Of a DNA stretch of 64,000 bases, positions 22,671 to 34,509 are shown piece after piece. Position 1 is the stretch's first letter. Each line of letters opens with the position of its first letter. The translations under genes were made by a program, and so were the position numbers. The DNA lies in contig QNGE01001239.1 of the NCBI GenBank assembly GCA_008508345.1, forward strand, positions 57,805 through 121,804, in the 5' to 3' direction. This DNA comes from Paragonimus westermani. Its lineage: Eukaryota; Platyhelminthes; Trematoda; Plagiorchiida; Troglotrematidae. The notes beneath the pieces are model-generated. The model did no database searches, was not told the origin of the DNA, and saw only the letters and a list, made by a program, of their open reading frames with translations.

Positions 22671-22990
22671 TTACTCTTCACTTGGATCAGTTTTGTAATT
22701 AGTATTCAGGGAAAGAGCACAATTGAGCTGTTTTAGAGCTTTCAATTCCAGAGTAGCTGGACTTTCTTCCGACATCAAGAAACGCAGTGAAATCAGCTCG
22801 TTATCATGACCAACATTCATTACATCAGCTTCACCTAGCAGAGCAAACCGATTACCAGTAACTCCGCGTATTTCCATCGTTGTTGGTCTCAGTTGCTTAT
22901 CAGGGTCATGCGATCTGGCAGCGGTTTGGAAAAAAAGGATTCACTACTTCCTATGTCCACTATGATTTCTTACTTGTATCCCGAATTGAA
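22671..22990 (-). pseudogene. gypsy aspartic protease (minus strand)
   Basis: IIVDIGSSESFFSKPLPD, near 22950-22900, is the active-site region of a retroviral-type protease with DTG changed to DIG. The following frame, 22877-22671, contains NRFALLGEADVMNVGH as the expected downstream part. Position between zinc knuckles and RT supports the call. The D-[ST]-G triad is altered and the frame shifts, so it is inactive. Confidence 0.7.
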
Positions 22991-23059
22991 CATGAGGCAT
23001 CTGTGAATAGCTTGCTCAGCCCTAGATTTCATCTGCAATGAGTAAAGAGTAGTGAACGG

Positions 23060-23820
23060 TTCTATGGTTCCCGTCTCTTTAATTTCACTAAGATGGCATT
23101 TCTAAATTCTACATGCCTTCTTAATATGATCGTATTTACTGCATAAATGGCATATAGCATTACGAAATCGACAAGATGGTCGTTAGTGTAACTCACCGCA
23201 CGAGAAACACTTGTTAAATTTCTTTGGACCGGGATTAATGATGGGTGCATGAGAAGGCCTGTTCACTGGTTGACATCGGGTGGCAGTATGCGATTTGGTC
23301 TTCTGAAATAATGTCACATTCGAATCAACTGTAGCGGTATTGGCGTCATCCTTCTTCTCGCAGAGGTCTCCGGCCTCTTGGAAGGTCACATCTCGTTTAA
23401 CCAACAATCTACGCTGAATATCTGTGTCAATGACGCCAGCAATAAACCGACCACGTAGATGCTCCTCCAGTTTTTCACCAAAGTTGCAACCAGCAGCTTG
23501 TTTTCGCAAATGTAGAATGAACTTACGGAAGCTCGTGCTTGTTAAACGCACTAATGAATTGAACTTGGCTCGTTCTGTGGCCGGAAAATTGACTGGAAGC
23601 ACATGCTTTAACTGCAGTTTCTTCAGTTCGTCGAACGGCAACAAGGCTGGGGCATTCGGATAAGTCAGATTGGATTTCGTTCTTCACACCACGACGAATG
23701 CTGCACCACAGTTCAAATCGTTCGACCCATTCCTCCATTTCACTCGCATCAACGTGAAGATTTAATTGTTCCATTGCGGGCAGTCCCATCCCTCGACGCC
23801 AATTTGTGATACGCAACATT
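23060..23820 (-). pseudogene. gypsy gag with zinc knuckles (minus strand)
   Basis: The start is at about 23819 with MEQLNLHVDASEMEEWVERF, the usual opening of trematode gypsy gag. After a frame change near 23640 the matrix/capsid part follows (KFNSLVRLTSTSFRKFILHL, GCNFGEKLEEHLRGRFIAGV). It ends in two CCHC-type knuckles, CFSCGELH.. near 23200 and CHLCSKYDHIKKAC near 23120. Gag coats the element's RNA. The gag relic at 28.9-29.6 kb is homologous. Confidence 0.85.
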
Positions 23821-24269
23821 AGGAACTTCGAGTGGCCCTAGAAATCGTACGTGAGTTTAAACCTCCAAAGCAAGTAAAAAGGAGGAGACCTGGCAGTGGT
23901 AGCAGTAAGCGCTTGTTATTCATGAATTGAGATGCCGAATTTGTGGGTGTACAACAGTATTAGAGAAATCACAGCCCGTCATTGGCTGATCTTGTTAGCA
24001 CATGCAACATCATAAACTGTTTGTTAATTGGTGGAATACGAAACAGATGAATTGGCGAATAGCGGAAGGCAAAACACTGAGACCGTTCGTCTGATCCTGA
24101 TGTTGTATCTTTAACGCAATATTCGGATTGGTCGTTTGTCAGATCGTCTGTTGTGTCGGGGTTTGGATAATCGGTAAATCGAGATTTCCGCCACAACTAC
24201 CTTATGTTTAAACGACTGGACTACTTCAAGGTAATCGCACTTCAGTTAATATCAATTATTAGTCTCGTG
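23821..24269. other. 5' flank of gypsy element, no gene
   Basis: It may include untranslated leader or LTR remains, but the matching left LTR is absent, so this cannot be tested. No coding motif is present. Confidence 0.45.
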
Positions 24270-25110
24270 TGATCAATGAGGGTTCACAGTACACAGTGAA
24301 CATAAGTGAGGTCAGGTGTGAATGGAATTTCTAAATGTCCACGTGGTTATCACACTTCCGCATGCTGTCCGTATTCTGAGTATTCTTATCCATACAGTAG
24401 GTTGTTGTTAACTACGACCCCCATTTGCTCTAGGTCGCTTCCCATTCCCTCGACGATGGATCGGTTTGATAACGACAAGCTAATTTCAAATTCGGAATGC
24501 ATGATCGATGCTGATATATCACACTGACCCTCTTGCAAAAGACACTTGCAAACCCCCGCTGAGTACGTTATAGTTTCATCCATTGTGCTGGTTCAGTTGT
24601 ATCAACCTCAGAAATTGTGCACATCTGACGCTGGAACATAAAAGGAGACCCTGTGCAGCACCACTAATTGTTGATTACCCGAATAATTCCAAAGAGGAGG
24701 GTGCACGTACGCAAACCGTCGAGCATATTCGTCTGTGCGTCCAACCATAGGTCGTTATGTTGTGACTATGAGGTGCACATAGGCTGACCGTCGATCATTG
24801 ACTTCAGTGCGTCAACCTATAAGGCTTCATGCGGTAGAATGCCCCGATCCCCTTTCAAAAACTTGGCCTTTTGGAAACATGGAGTTCCAGCTTCTGTAGT
24901 GTTCCTGTGACTCAACGGAGATACTGGTTTATTTGTAACCACAATGTCAAACCAGCCTACGCCCGGTTACAATGAGCAGTAAATACGGCAAACAGACCAC
25001 TCCGACTTACGCCCACATTACGCTTAGAAATCATCAGGTGGTCTTTTGTACTCAATCACGGCGCCCCCAAATTTCGGTGGTTTCTAGTTCCACGAAAGAA
25101 TTATCATGAA
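24270..25110 (+). mobile_element. MULE relic, 3' part (MULE3)
   Basis: Diverged copy of 17695-19030. Shared stretches include ACAGTGAACAT..GTGA near 24290, CATACAGTAGGTTGTTG near 24395, the GACCGTCGA block near 24785 and GCAAACAGACCACTCCGACTT near 24990. About 150 bp present in MULE1 (around 18490-18660) is shortened here. The SWIM-like region is recognisable but interrupted. It is on the strand opposite to the gypsy element beside it. Confidence 0.75.
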
Positions 25111-27424
25111 CGTTCACATTTGTCAACTGTCGGCACCTATTTCACGGAATATCGAACGCACAGGTTCACGGAAAATGGTTTACAATTTATAGTGTGCATG
25201 TTCATTGATTATTCGTTACTAACTCCCTCTTTCCACCGTATCACGAAACTTCAGCTACTTCGCCAACCTATTTTGCTGTTAAATGTATGCGACTTCTCAA
25301 CGTCCTTGATGGAAATCTTTCACATATAAAGACAAAAATATCTCCCGTAACACAATTAGCATATTTCACAACTTTAAGGATTTTCCGTCCAGCACCATTC
25401 AGTGGACGCTACAAACTTATACTGATGATCTCCCAACCTCAACCTTTACTGCCTGCGGATAATTTTCAGCAGGGTTCGAAGCATGAACCCATTGTGACCG
25501 GATCCAGTTACCTTCTTATATTCGGTTTCCATTTGGTATTCCGATCTAGAAGACAATTATCAGAAACAGAGCGTAGCGCTGCTTTTGAGGATTACAGTAA
25601 GTACCAATGAGTGCCAAGAATAAAATGGTAATACCCGCATAATTCCGTCTTACGTAAACGAGAATCAAGCAGTGCTTTGAAGTGATCTCTTAGACGCTGC
25701 TAGTAACGAAAAAGGGGCTGTTCCACTGATCAATAACACCGTGATGAAAGGACTGCTGTCTACAGGAGGTTAGTGAACAGAGCTTGAAGACGTTGTTACA
25801 CACTCGCTACCTGTCAATATTTGCTACGTTAAAGAACCGCTCGATGAGGCCCTTTATGAAGAAGCACGTGCTAAGTAAATCGCCTTATGGTAGTCGAATT
25901 TCAAGTGGACACAATTCGAGTCCTTCAGGGTTAACGCGCGACATTTATTAAGCTACCAAATACAATCAACATCAGATGTGGTGTAACGACCTGGAGATTT
26001 TACTGGCCTACCGGGGACATGATTCCTAAATCGGTTTCAAAACTAATAGTTGTCTAGTTTTCTAGGGACGTTCGCACGAAGCACTCTGTTCGCTTTTTTG
26101 TCAGCATGCCATGTAAGTGTGTGGAGCGAAACCAAAACCCGCACACTTCCGGTTCACTCGCTTGTCGTCGGCCGGTTCTTGTACACCCTGGCCAATTTGA
26201 GTGTTGATGCCACTTACAGCACCATAGATGACTTTCTACGTATTTCACAGAATAAATCTCATACCATTATTCTCAGCCACACGTTTGCATTTCGCCCCTG
26301 GCAAGTTCGTACCTGGGAGAAGCGACCCAGTTCGCTGCACACCGGAGTGTCTTTCTTCAAGCCAGTATACATGACCTAAGTCTCATACCCGACGAGCGGT
26401 CTCACTAAAACCCATGGAACGTTTAGGATGCTTTTTTGTTTGTGTGGGGGTGAATTGTGCTCAATTATCTTAATGGCGGCAATTCCTTCGGTTGCACTGC
26501 CTCGCGGTTTTACGAGGAAGACAGTTTAGGCCACATACAGATGCCCAGTTAATGTGCTAGTCGTAGACCGTGATGTCTGTAGTTATCGTTGGTTAAAAAA
26601 CTTATTTTAAATCGTATATTCCACTTTATTGTCTTGATACACGGTGCAGAACTGGGACTCGCCAGAATCTGTATCATTGACACATCTGTTTTCTTGACTG
26701 GCCGTCGATTGAAAATCACCTTATCGTACGTTCTCTGCGCAATTCGGCATGGCTGCGGTTGTTTTGGTTGACTGCGTGTGACGGTGTCACTACATGGATG
26801 CCCAAACAATGTACATCTTGACATACGGTGATACTGACAAAGTTTGTCACATTAGTGAATGAAAATATAATTTTCATGTTTAGGAAGTTAGTTGTAATGC
26901 GGATCTCAAAAAATGTTTTGGGGTCGTGAATTTTGAACTTTCCCACAGTTCCAGCAGTGCCTTAAAAGACCCAAGGACTATTTGGGCGTTATTCACAGTC
27001 GTGGTAAGAGCCGTATTTCGAAAACGACTCCTAAGTAAGACAAAGCAAAGCGGCATGGTTTTCGGAAAACCGTCCGGATTTATTATCGTTGCACAAAGTA
27101 TAAAAGGCGTGAGAGTGTATGCAGGGTTGTGCTATGTGTTTAGTGAGTTGAGTCTTGTTAGTTTCAACGTTTCACATTTCGCGGCACATGTTGCAGATGA
27201 CGGTTTCATTTGTTCCAAAGAAATACCTACGAGGCTAAGCACTTTTTTGTGCCAGAGCATAACCACTCCTATGTGGTGGGCCAGTCCCCTTCTAAAAATC
27301 GCACTCACCGTCAGAAAATGGAACAAATGCAGTAGCCTGTTCCAATACCATGAACAAACCGTTCTCCATATCACAACTGCAACCGATATCCCCTGCAAAG
27401 TGGAAAGCATTTTGTGCCGCTGTT
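25111..27424. other. No recognisable gene
   Basis: Frames at 25287-25610, 26050-26379 and 26926-27426 are the longest. None shows a family motif or convincing splice junctions. No element ends are visible. Confidence 0.5.
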
Positions 27425-28100
27425 GAGCTGATGCTTAAGAATGGCGTAATTGAGTCAATAACACGCTCGGTGTGAGTAGATTTATTAGTTGCGGCTTTCA
27501 AAAATCACAGTAGCTTCTGGTTGTGCACAGATCTTCGAGCACTCAACGGAAAAATGGTGGTTTGAAAAATTCATTCTGCCCAATTATGATGAACCGTCAA
27601 CTGAACTCGCTGGAGCAAAATTCTCCTCAAGATTGAGCGTCAAAAGTGCCTTCCTTCATATGCTACCTATGGCTTATTCCAGGTTTCTCACCGCTTTTCT
27701 CACCACAGAACGCCCATTCCAGTGCAAAGATCTACCAATGGTCCTAGGTTCGGCTCCATCAACTTGGCAAAGATCTACGACTCAGTCTTTATCTTCATGC
27801 CGATGTTCTATTGTGTCCATGGACGACAAATATATACTATTATTATTACCATATGTTTCCAGAAAATCGAAGGCAGAACCTGATTCCAGTCTTCATCCAG
27901 CGCTAAATCGTCTTCATCATCTAAACTTGCGTTTTAACATGAGCGAGTGTGTATTCTGTGTAACTGAAATATTATTCTTCGGCCATATAGTATCTGATGA
28001 AGAAGTTCGCCCCAACGTGGAAAATACTGAGGCTACCGCAAACGCTCTAGAAGCTACGAATCTACCTGAACTCAAATGTTACCTCGGAAACTGCTCATAA
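27425..28100 (+). pseudogene. gypsy reverse transcriptase relic
   Basis: ELMLKNGVIESITRS, then WLCTDLRALNGKMVV, mark the RT entry with the TDLRALN block. A shift leads to the frame 27489-28100, which reads through degraded fingers and palm (KFSSRLSVKSAFLHM, where KIDL..AFLQ is expected), a palm end and the downstream blocks LRFNMSECVFCVTEILFFGH. The YxDD box is reduced to SMDDKYI, retaining DD. Several shifts occur. No LTR is seen. Confidence 0.75.
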
Positions 28101-28815
28101 CACTTAAGCCATCTTCCAAATGTCACCACCGTGGTCAAGCCACCGTGATTGCTTACGGGATTGAAGATTCCCTTTGAGTGGTCCGACACCTAGAGGGAAG
28201 GTTGCTCACGTGTAAAGCAGATGGTTGTTTTCGTTCCCTTTGTCAGTATCTTTGACGAATCCTGCAGTACATTTGGTGCCCAGCAAAATCTGATCTGGAA
28301 GAGAACAAGAAAGTTGCATTCTCGCCGCATTCTCTTAGTATGAGAGTTTATTCACTCATTATTGAATAACGGCTAATAATTCAGGTTCACACAGCGTTAC
28401 ACGTGGCCTGCTGATCCGGTAAATGTCTCTCAATATTCAAAGACAAAGATAAGCTTTCATCGAAACGGCTCATGAGAAGGCGCCAATAATGATTAGATTT
28501 AATGCGGCATCAACTGAACCAATGTACAAGAAAATCGAGTATATAACCTCGAATGCAAACATCCTCAAAAAACCATAAGAAGAAAGGGCCTGTACAAAAA
28601 CTGACAATCTGGAAACGATCAAAAATGGTGGATGAGAAAATCTCTTTGAGCTCACTCAAACAAATGGTCACCGGTTGAGCCAGAGCAAAACAACTGTTCG
28701 CGTATGGAGAAACGACGGGAATCATAAGTTGCTCGAGGAAATTACGGAAGGAAAACGTCTCATTCCGGCACTTAAATGTTTACAGGGCTCAGACTAACAA
28801 GTAGCGTGGGAAACG
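28101..28815. other. No clear gene; probable gypsy remains
   Basis: The stretch follows the RT relic and may contain unreadable RNase H sequence. No motif is certain. Confidence 0.45.
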
Positions 28816-29570
28816 GTGAAAGTTGATTATGTAAGAACAAAGATGAATAATGTAGTTTATTCAGGGGAGAAGGCAAGACGTAGGGCAAAATTTGAACATC
28901 GGACAAAGCTCAACAATCTCCAAATGACGCAACAGACCTTGACAAGATCAACACTGATCAAAAACTTGTCTTTCCCGAAGTCACCAATCAATGAATCTTA
29001 TCCGGCGCTAAAAAGATACTTCTCCAACACATCAAACCGGTCAATTTTTAGCGTTTGAGGGAGCCAAGTCCATTGTGCCAACTCGGTCAGAATCTCAATC
29101 GACACGTGATTTCGTCCTACCACTGCAAACACAAGCAGCTAAGTGTGGATATGGCATCAAGTTAGAGGATGAACTACGTGATCGACCGATTGCTGGCATC
29201 AGCTTGCCACAGTTACGGCAGAAACTTCCCGTGCATCATGGTCATATGTTTGAGATTATTCGTAAAGTATGTAAACAGTATGAGGATGTAAAATGGGTGA
29301 CGAAGTCCACAGAGGTTGTTCTGTGCCAATATTCTAGCGACAAAAATCCAAGACCTAGACAAGTTAACACATTCAATTCGTGCACTGATTTCTACGCGCC
29401 AAGATCATACGTTCAGTATTCTGGAGGAAGAAATGCGAAATCAGTTCAGCGACAAATTGGGAAATGCGCATCGTGTGGGCGCAACCACTCCTGATATTCA
29501 TATCTACAAAGACGGGCAAAGTGTTCCATCTATGGCAAAGTGGGTCATATCCAGTTAGTATCCTTGCCAA
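28816..29570 (+). pseudogene. gypsy gag relic
   Basis: The first frame (to 29058) ends with YPALKRYFSN, the expected gag segment. A stop and shift follow. 29075-29494 then gives SESQSTRDFVLPLQTQAAKC, GYGIKLEDELRDRPIAGI and, at its end, CASCGRNHS, the first zinc knuckle. CSIYGKVGH near 29525 is a second, damaged knuckle. It is homologous to the minus-strand gag at 23.1-23.8 kb but in the opposite orientation. It lies downstream of an RT relic, so the two are from different copies or a rearranged one. Confidence 0.78.
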
Positions 29571-29740
29571 CACAATTACGGGCGAGTTAGTTTGACTCCC
29601 GAATTCCGCCCAACGGACCAATCCGGAGATTATTTAGGGACTTGTTAAGGACTTGGGGGCGAAATCGCTAGCGCACTCCTAATATGTGTAGCGTAGTAAT
29701 TTCCTAATTGTTCCATTCCCCACACCCTAATTCACTCCTA

Positions 29741-29797
29741 AATTAACCCGAAACCCCCGAATTAACCATAAACCGCGGAATTAACTCTAATTTATTT
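29741..29797. repeat. Short tandem repeat, three 19-bp units
   Basis: Three consecutive units of exactly 19 bp each begin AATTAAC (29741, 29760, 29779). Units one and two share AATTAACC.....AAACC.C.G; the third has diverged at its end. Confidence 0.7.
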
Positions 29798-30100
29798 TGA
29801 GAAGAATTAATCGACCCCCGTTTTCACATGGAACTACGCAATTTGCCATAAATCCTCCCTAAACTCCGCATGTCCTACAAGAAGTAAAACTGAGCAGGAA
29901 TGAACGGGGAAAATGTGTTCCAGTGATTAAAAACATAAATAAATGTCCTCGTATACAGTTCGTCGATCCGTATGAGATTCCCGGAAGAGAATGAAGGTAT
30001 GCATTGAACGAACAGCTTTAAATGGTAGCAAAGAACATTATGAACCGAATGCAGCTTGTAAGAACGGTAACGTACATACATACGAACAATGAAACGTCTT

Positions 30101-30347
30101 GTTTCCTAACTTGTCCTCACGGAAGGCGATAGAACAGGTTGGTGACAGAATGTACACAACTCAACGTGGTTGAAATTTAAATTCATGTCGAATCGCGGGA
30201 CACACCGACAGGCAGCACATACTTTCAGAGGGCGAGGTTCGCAGATATCTCAATCACGTCATTCTTATTGGTTTCCAACTTGTCCTCAGAGCAAGTGATA
30301 GAACAACTGAATAAGACTTAGGGTGTACACAACTCAACGCGGTTGAA
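30101..30347. repeat. Direct repeat, about 170-bp spacing
   Basis: 30101-30175 and 30271-30347 share GTTTCC.AACTTGTCCTCA, GATAGAACA and GTACACAACTCAACG.GGTTG in the same order, 170 bp apart. This is compatible with two units of a diverged satellite or minisatellite. Similarity drops in the sequence between. Confidence 0.7.
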
Positions 30348-31425
30348 AAGCAAATCCATACTTTGTTTGATGTCCACTTCACCTCTTGTCTGAGGCTTTT
30401 TTAATCAAAACATTCCCCCAACGGTCACCGGCATCATAAAACCAATACCACATCCGATTGTGTACATAATCCAACCCGGTTTTTGGGTCGATCTTTTGAG
30501 ATAGGACTGCTTCTACGTTCAAAGTATATTGAATTTTTTTATACTGCACTAACCTTCTATCACACGCCATGGACTGGAGTTTTTGAGGGAGATTTTGTTT
30601 CTTCACTTAGCGCAATTCAGTTCAACAGCTAGCTGTGATCCAATGACCTCCCTCACGCAACGGCGAGGCAGAAGCCTTGCAGACGGAGCATTCATTGATT
30701 TCAGACGGTCCACCTGACAGTGTTCAATGCGTTACTCGCATACTTACCACGATTCTTCTGAATCGTTGTCTTTGAAGATTACCTTCCAGCTCACAGTGTT
30801 CCCGGGCACGGCATGTGCGCGGATGTCACGAACAGCCTGACCCTGGACGCCAAATTCGAAAAAACCAGTGATGCAGTAAACGTTCTTTCAAAATGGCCAC
30901 GTCCCTCCAGTAATTCTTGGAACAGCTGCATTAGGGTTGATAGTTTCGAGGAAATGGTTGTATCAAATTTTTTAACTACAATCATGTGAAAATCCGACCC
31001 AACCCAATTCCCCCAATTATTCACCTCCCTGCATTCAACCTCCCCTGTTTCTGGACGTTAATTGGACCTTGAACTAAACAATTTTGTTTTGTCACGTCAA
31101 TTTGATGATTCTGCAAATAACCAATTGTCAGTCACTGTACTTTACCTCAGTGGTACGTGCATCCCCTCTTTTGAAGCTCGGCTCATTCCCGTTGTTCTGA
31201 ACCTGTTGACTGCTCTGAAGAGCTCTTTTGGGTATGAATGCCTTATTATTTGATTAAAGCTCATATTTAGCCATTTCAGCAGCAAATTGTTACCCATTCC
31301 CCGTAAACGATCTGTCGATCGAAACTGTTGAGGTTGTCATAATATTCAGTTTGAAAATTTGTTCAATAGTAACGTGGCATCACGATGCAATCTTGTTTTG
31401 AATATTTGGGATCACTGGTTTATCG
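30348..31425. other. No recognisable gene
   Basis: Short frames only, on both strands (for example 30379-30606, -). No motif or repeat end. Confidence 0.5.
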
Positions 31426-32501
31426 CTACGCGTCGCTCAACGTCTTCGTGGAAGATCGTACAACGGTAGAGTCGGTTCGTGGTGAAGATGTTGTCAGAAA
31501 AACCACGGATAACCTGGTGGGTGGCTGTGGCAACGTTGGTGGTGACGCGGGAATTAGAGGACGGAGGATTAATTGTTTCGCAAAGTCACAGTGGGTAAAA
31601 CTAAAGGCGTGGTGACATAATATATATATGGCAGCAGACAAATAAAAAACGTTGTTACACTCACCACCGTCCAAAATAATCCGCAAGTCCAATGGTCCAA
31701 TGTACAATAAAATTTTTTGCTATTCTGTAGCCTTCCAGGCCTTGAAGTCTGTCGGACTGCGGCACTTGCAGGAGAATTCACTAGGTAGACTTTCTCGACA
31801 CATTAAAATCCGTCCCTTCATCCGTTGGATTGCTTGGGAGCCTACATGAACGCTCCTGGAGATTGGCTCCGACGTCCAGTTACTAGTCGTAAGACGGAAA
31901 ACGCTCAGACACACCGAATGCATAGAGTCAATGGGGAACGTGAAGGTCGTATTGACCGGTAGAGATATAAACGAGGACAGGGGCTTGAGGCGTGCGATGC
32001 AAAGTGACGCGCCCGTATAAAGAGAACCGCTTCGCGGCATAAACGTTACTTTTCGTTTGCAATATGCTCCTCGTTGATCACACCTATTACAGCCGTGTTG
32101 TGCATCGTGTCCGCCCACCTGTCCAAAAGCGAGTGAGCCGGTGTATCACAGATCAAGGCTTTCAAACGGGCCGTAACAGGGACATTTTTAATCTTCATGC
32201 CATTGCACAGCATGTCGTGCAGTTCTTGCAAAACGCCTAAAAGATATACGTTGACATCTTCCGGTTTGTTGCTCCCGCCATACACACCAACCACAAACGA
32301 CTCGATTACGATCCGCTCATTCAGGCAACAGAGTACAGGCCATACTGTCAACTTTCCTGCATTTTTTGATGATAAACCATCAATATCCAGCTGGATTCCT
32401 ATGGACGTCACATGTTGTAGCCCACTGCACAGGACAGCATTCACAATGCTCCCCACCAACCCCAAATGAACACATTCGCCTGGATAAACATCGCGTATCA
32501 C
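31426..32501 (-). pseudogene. EnSpm/CACTA tnp2-like transposase, decayed
   Basis: The first frame runs from 32501 to 32046: IQLDIDGLSSKNAGKLTVWP is the D-G-L..S...WP block of tnp2-type transposases. It is followed by VVGVYGGSNKPEDVNVYLLG and ALICDTPAHSLL, the second acidic block. A shift leads to HDAQHGCNRCDQRGAYCKRK (zinc-binding HxGCxxC-like block), then FTFPIDSMHSVC and SPTDFKAWKATE. A further shift gives IGPLDLRIILDG. Animal genomes carry many such proteins next to CACTA-like elements. Three frames make this copy inactive. Assignment to EnSpm versus a related superfamily is my inference; the domain order is what I see. Terminal repeats were not found. Confidence 0.68.
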
Positions 32502-33967
32502 CGAAATTATCGATGTCGTAAACGGCGTTGGGACACCAATGGGTAACTTCTATGTTCTTTCCTTGAAAATACTCAAAAGTCGTGCCACCTGCACATTAGG
32601 GGTGTTGCTAGAAATCACCCACTCCCGAATGCGGTCAGCAACGCTAGCTCTGGGAAGATAAGCCTCCGAATCCTGCACGTCAATATCCGTTAAGATCTTT
32701 AGTACACCAGAAATCAGTTGCTTGCATTGTGAAAGTTTGACTTACCTTCACAGGGCGGTTGTGATATGCATTCCTGTACGGACGCCATAATAAATGCGGA
32801 ACGCTGGCTAACGAGCGAATTCCCCGAACATTACTGTACATCACGGTTTAGTGGGGCAAGTGAGTGTTGCACACTTAGATAAATGGTGGAAAGACTGACT
32901 AAAAATTCAGAAAACCACCGATGTTGAAGTAGCTGCTTGCGTGGGTTTTTGATGATTGTTGTGGTAATAAATTGTTGGTAGCCACGTTCCCTGCTCTATT
33001 TATCCCCTTATCATTGATTTGTCTCACTGTGTTGAAATTACTTATACCGATTGCGAGCTTTTCTTACAATCTGACACTACCGTTCAAGTTACGCGCGTAA
33101 CAAATCACTCCTCCTATGAATGCGGATCTTGATGTATTATTAAATCTTGATACTGTTACTTATAAAACTCGTTTTCGCGTAGTTTTTCCCTCTTACTTTC
33201 CTTTGCTGCCTTTGTTTGTATGTACCCTGGTTTCATTTTCGCCTGACCGCTTCGCCATTACGTGACTGTTGCATTCGGTCATATTCACATGAACCGTTAA
33301 TCTCGGAACTTGCATACTTGGTGGATTCAATACCGAGGTTTGTTGTTGTCCTCCACTGTTTGGTTTATCATATTGTTTTTCAACATTAGCACCTTATTGA
33401 TAAGAAACTCGCCAATACGACCGTCTTCCTTTTTGGATCCGAATTGGCTGCTCGATGGGCTCAGAGTTTATAGACGTTCATTACTTACAGACGCGACTAT
33501 CGTGGATCCAGCGTATCGATAGACGTTGCGAGAAGACTAAGTGTTACTCGAACAAACCCTGGGTCATCGGAAATCAACAACCGATGCTATATTGAATGAA
33601 ATATATACTTTTACTTCAGCGTTGTCTTGATGCTGCTCAGACAAAATGGCATTTCCGGCAAACCACACGAGCAACGGGAACCTAGAGCAGAGCGTAACTT
33701 TGAACCTGACCCGTCTGAATAATCGAAGCGGTTCTAGTGCGTCTAAACAAATGGCAAGTTTATCTGCACAACGATTTTTTCCTACACATGAATGCCATTC
33801 ATTTTTGTCATGTATTTCATGCATTATATGAATAAACGGTACTCAGGTGCGCAGGGAATTAGATATATCTTCCTCAACCGACACACTTCTAGTCAAAATG
33901 GAACCCTGAATTTTTCCTAAGCAACCCTTATTCATCTACAGTTGAATCTCTAATTGGTGCTAAAAGG
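32502..33967. other. No recognisable gene
   Basis: 32502-32800 may be the 5' part of the neighbouring transposase but shows only fragments. The rest has short frames without motifs. Confidence 0.45.
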
Positions 33968-34079
33968 GTGTGTAAGTCTATATGTTTAAGTCACTTAACA
34001 ACGAACTCCAACTTGAACGTGCAATCATTGACTGATGACACTTCTATTCTCTCTGTATCTATTTTGCCCCAAAAATTTC

Positions 34080-34257
34080 TGTGTTCTGAAACATTGGTGT
34101 CTGCTTCCAGCAAGAGTCATTTTTTTGTTTTTGACACCGGTAGTGTTGAGTCACTAGCCTCGCATTCAGACCCAACTGCATTTTATCCTGATTCTGTTCT
34201 ACAACCAACACAAGTTAACATTCGTGGTATCACTGATCATTCACCGCCTCTTGTATG
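34080..34257 (+). pseudogene. gypsy aspartic protease
   Basis: HFFVFDTGSVESLASHSDP contains an intact DTG catalytic triad, followed by VNIRGITDHSPPL, the usual downstream strand. It is preceded by a serine/threonine-rich segment. The frame ends at 34258, before the RT, by a shift. Confidence 0.75.
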
Positions 34258-34509
34258 ATGATGCACCGTATCAGTGAAGTTGCCTGATGCTAGCCCTACT
34301 GGTTGTCAATTTCCAGTTGCATGTTCAGGTCCTCACTGATGATAATAATAATAATGGCATATTTTTCGACACATTTATGAGAAACACGCTCAGGAGAGCA
34401 AGATCAATGTACGCTTTTCTATTCTGTTCTATCCTATTGTTGGTTTTGATGTTTTGCGACTGCTACAATCTGACATCAGTAAATGAGGGTGATACTTAAT
34501 AACTAATAA

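Larger units (their letters stand above)
19407..23820 (-). mobile_element. Ty3/gypsy retrotransposon, minus strand, split by a PLE
   Basis: Reading right to left the order is gag, zinc knuckles, protease, RT, a PLE insertion (20106-21936), then RNase H up to the contig end. The integrase and the left LTR are cut off by the join at 19406. All coding parts carry stops or shifts. Gag-to-RNase H order on the minus strand is consistent over the whole length, so it is one element. No right-hand LTR could be recognised beyond 23820. Confidence 0.88.

Noticed and set aside
25287..27426. Several 100-170-codon frames as possible host exons
   Set aside because: No recognisable domain, no consistent splice sites and no repeat relation; too weak to call.
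31385..31615. Plus-strand frame with FEYLGSLVYRYAS, resembling a LINE RT block
   Set aside because: It overlaps the tail of the tnp2-like transposase on the other strand; the similarity is only a few residues and lacks the block that should follow.
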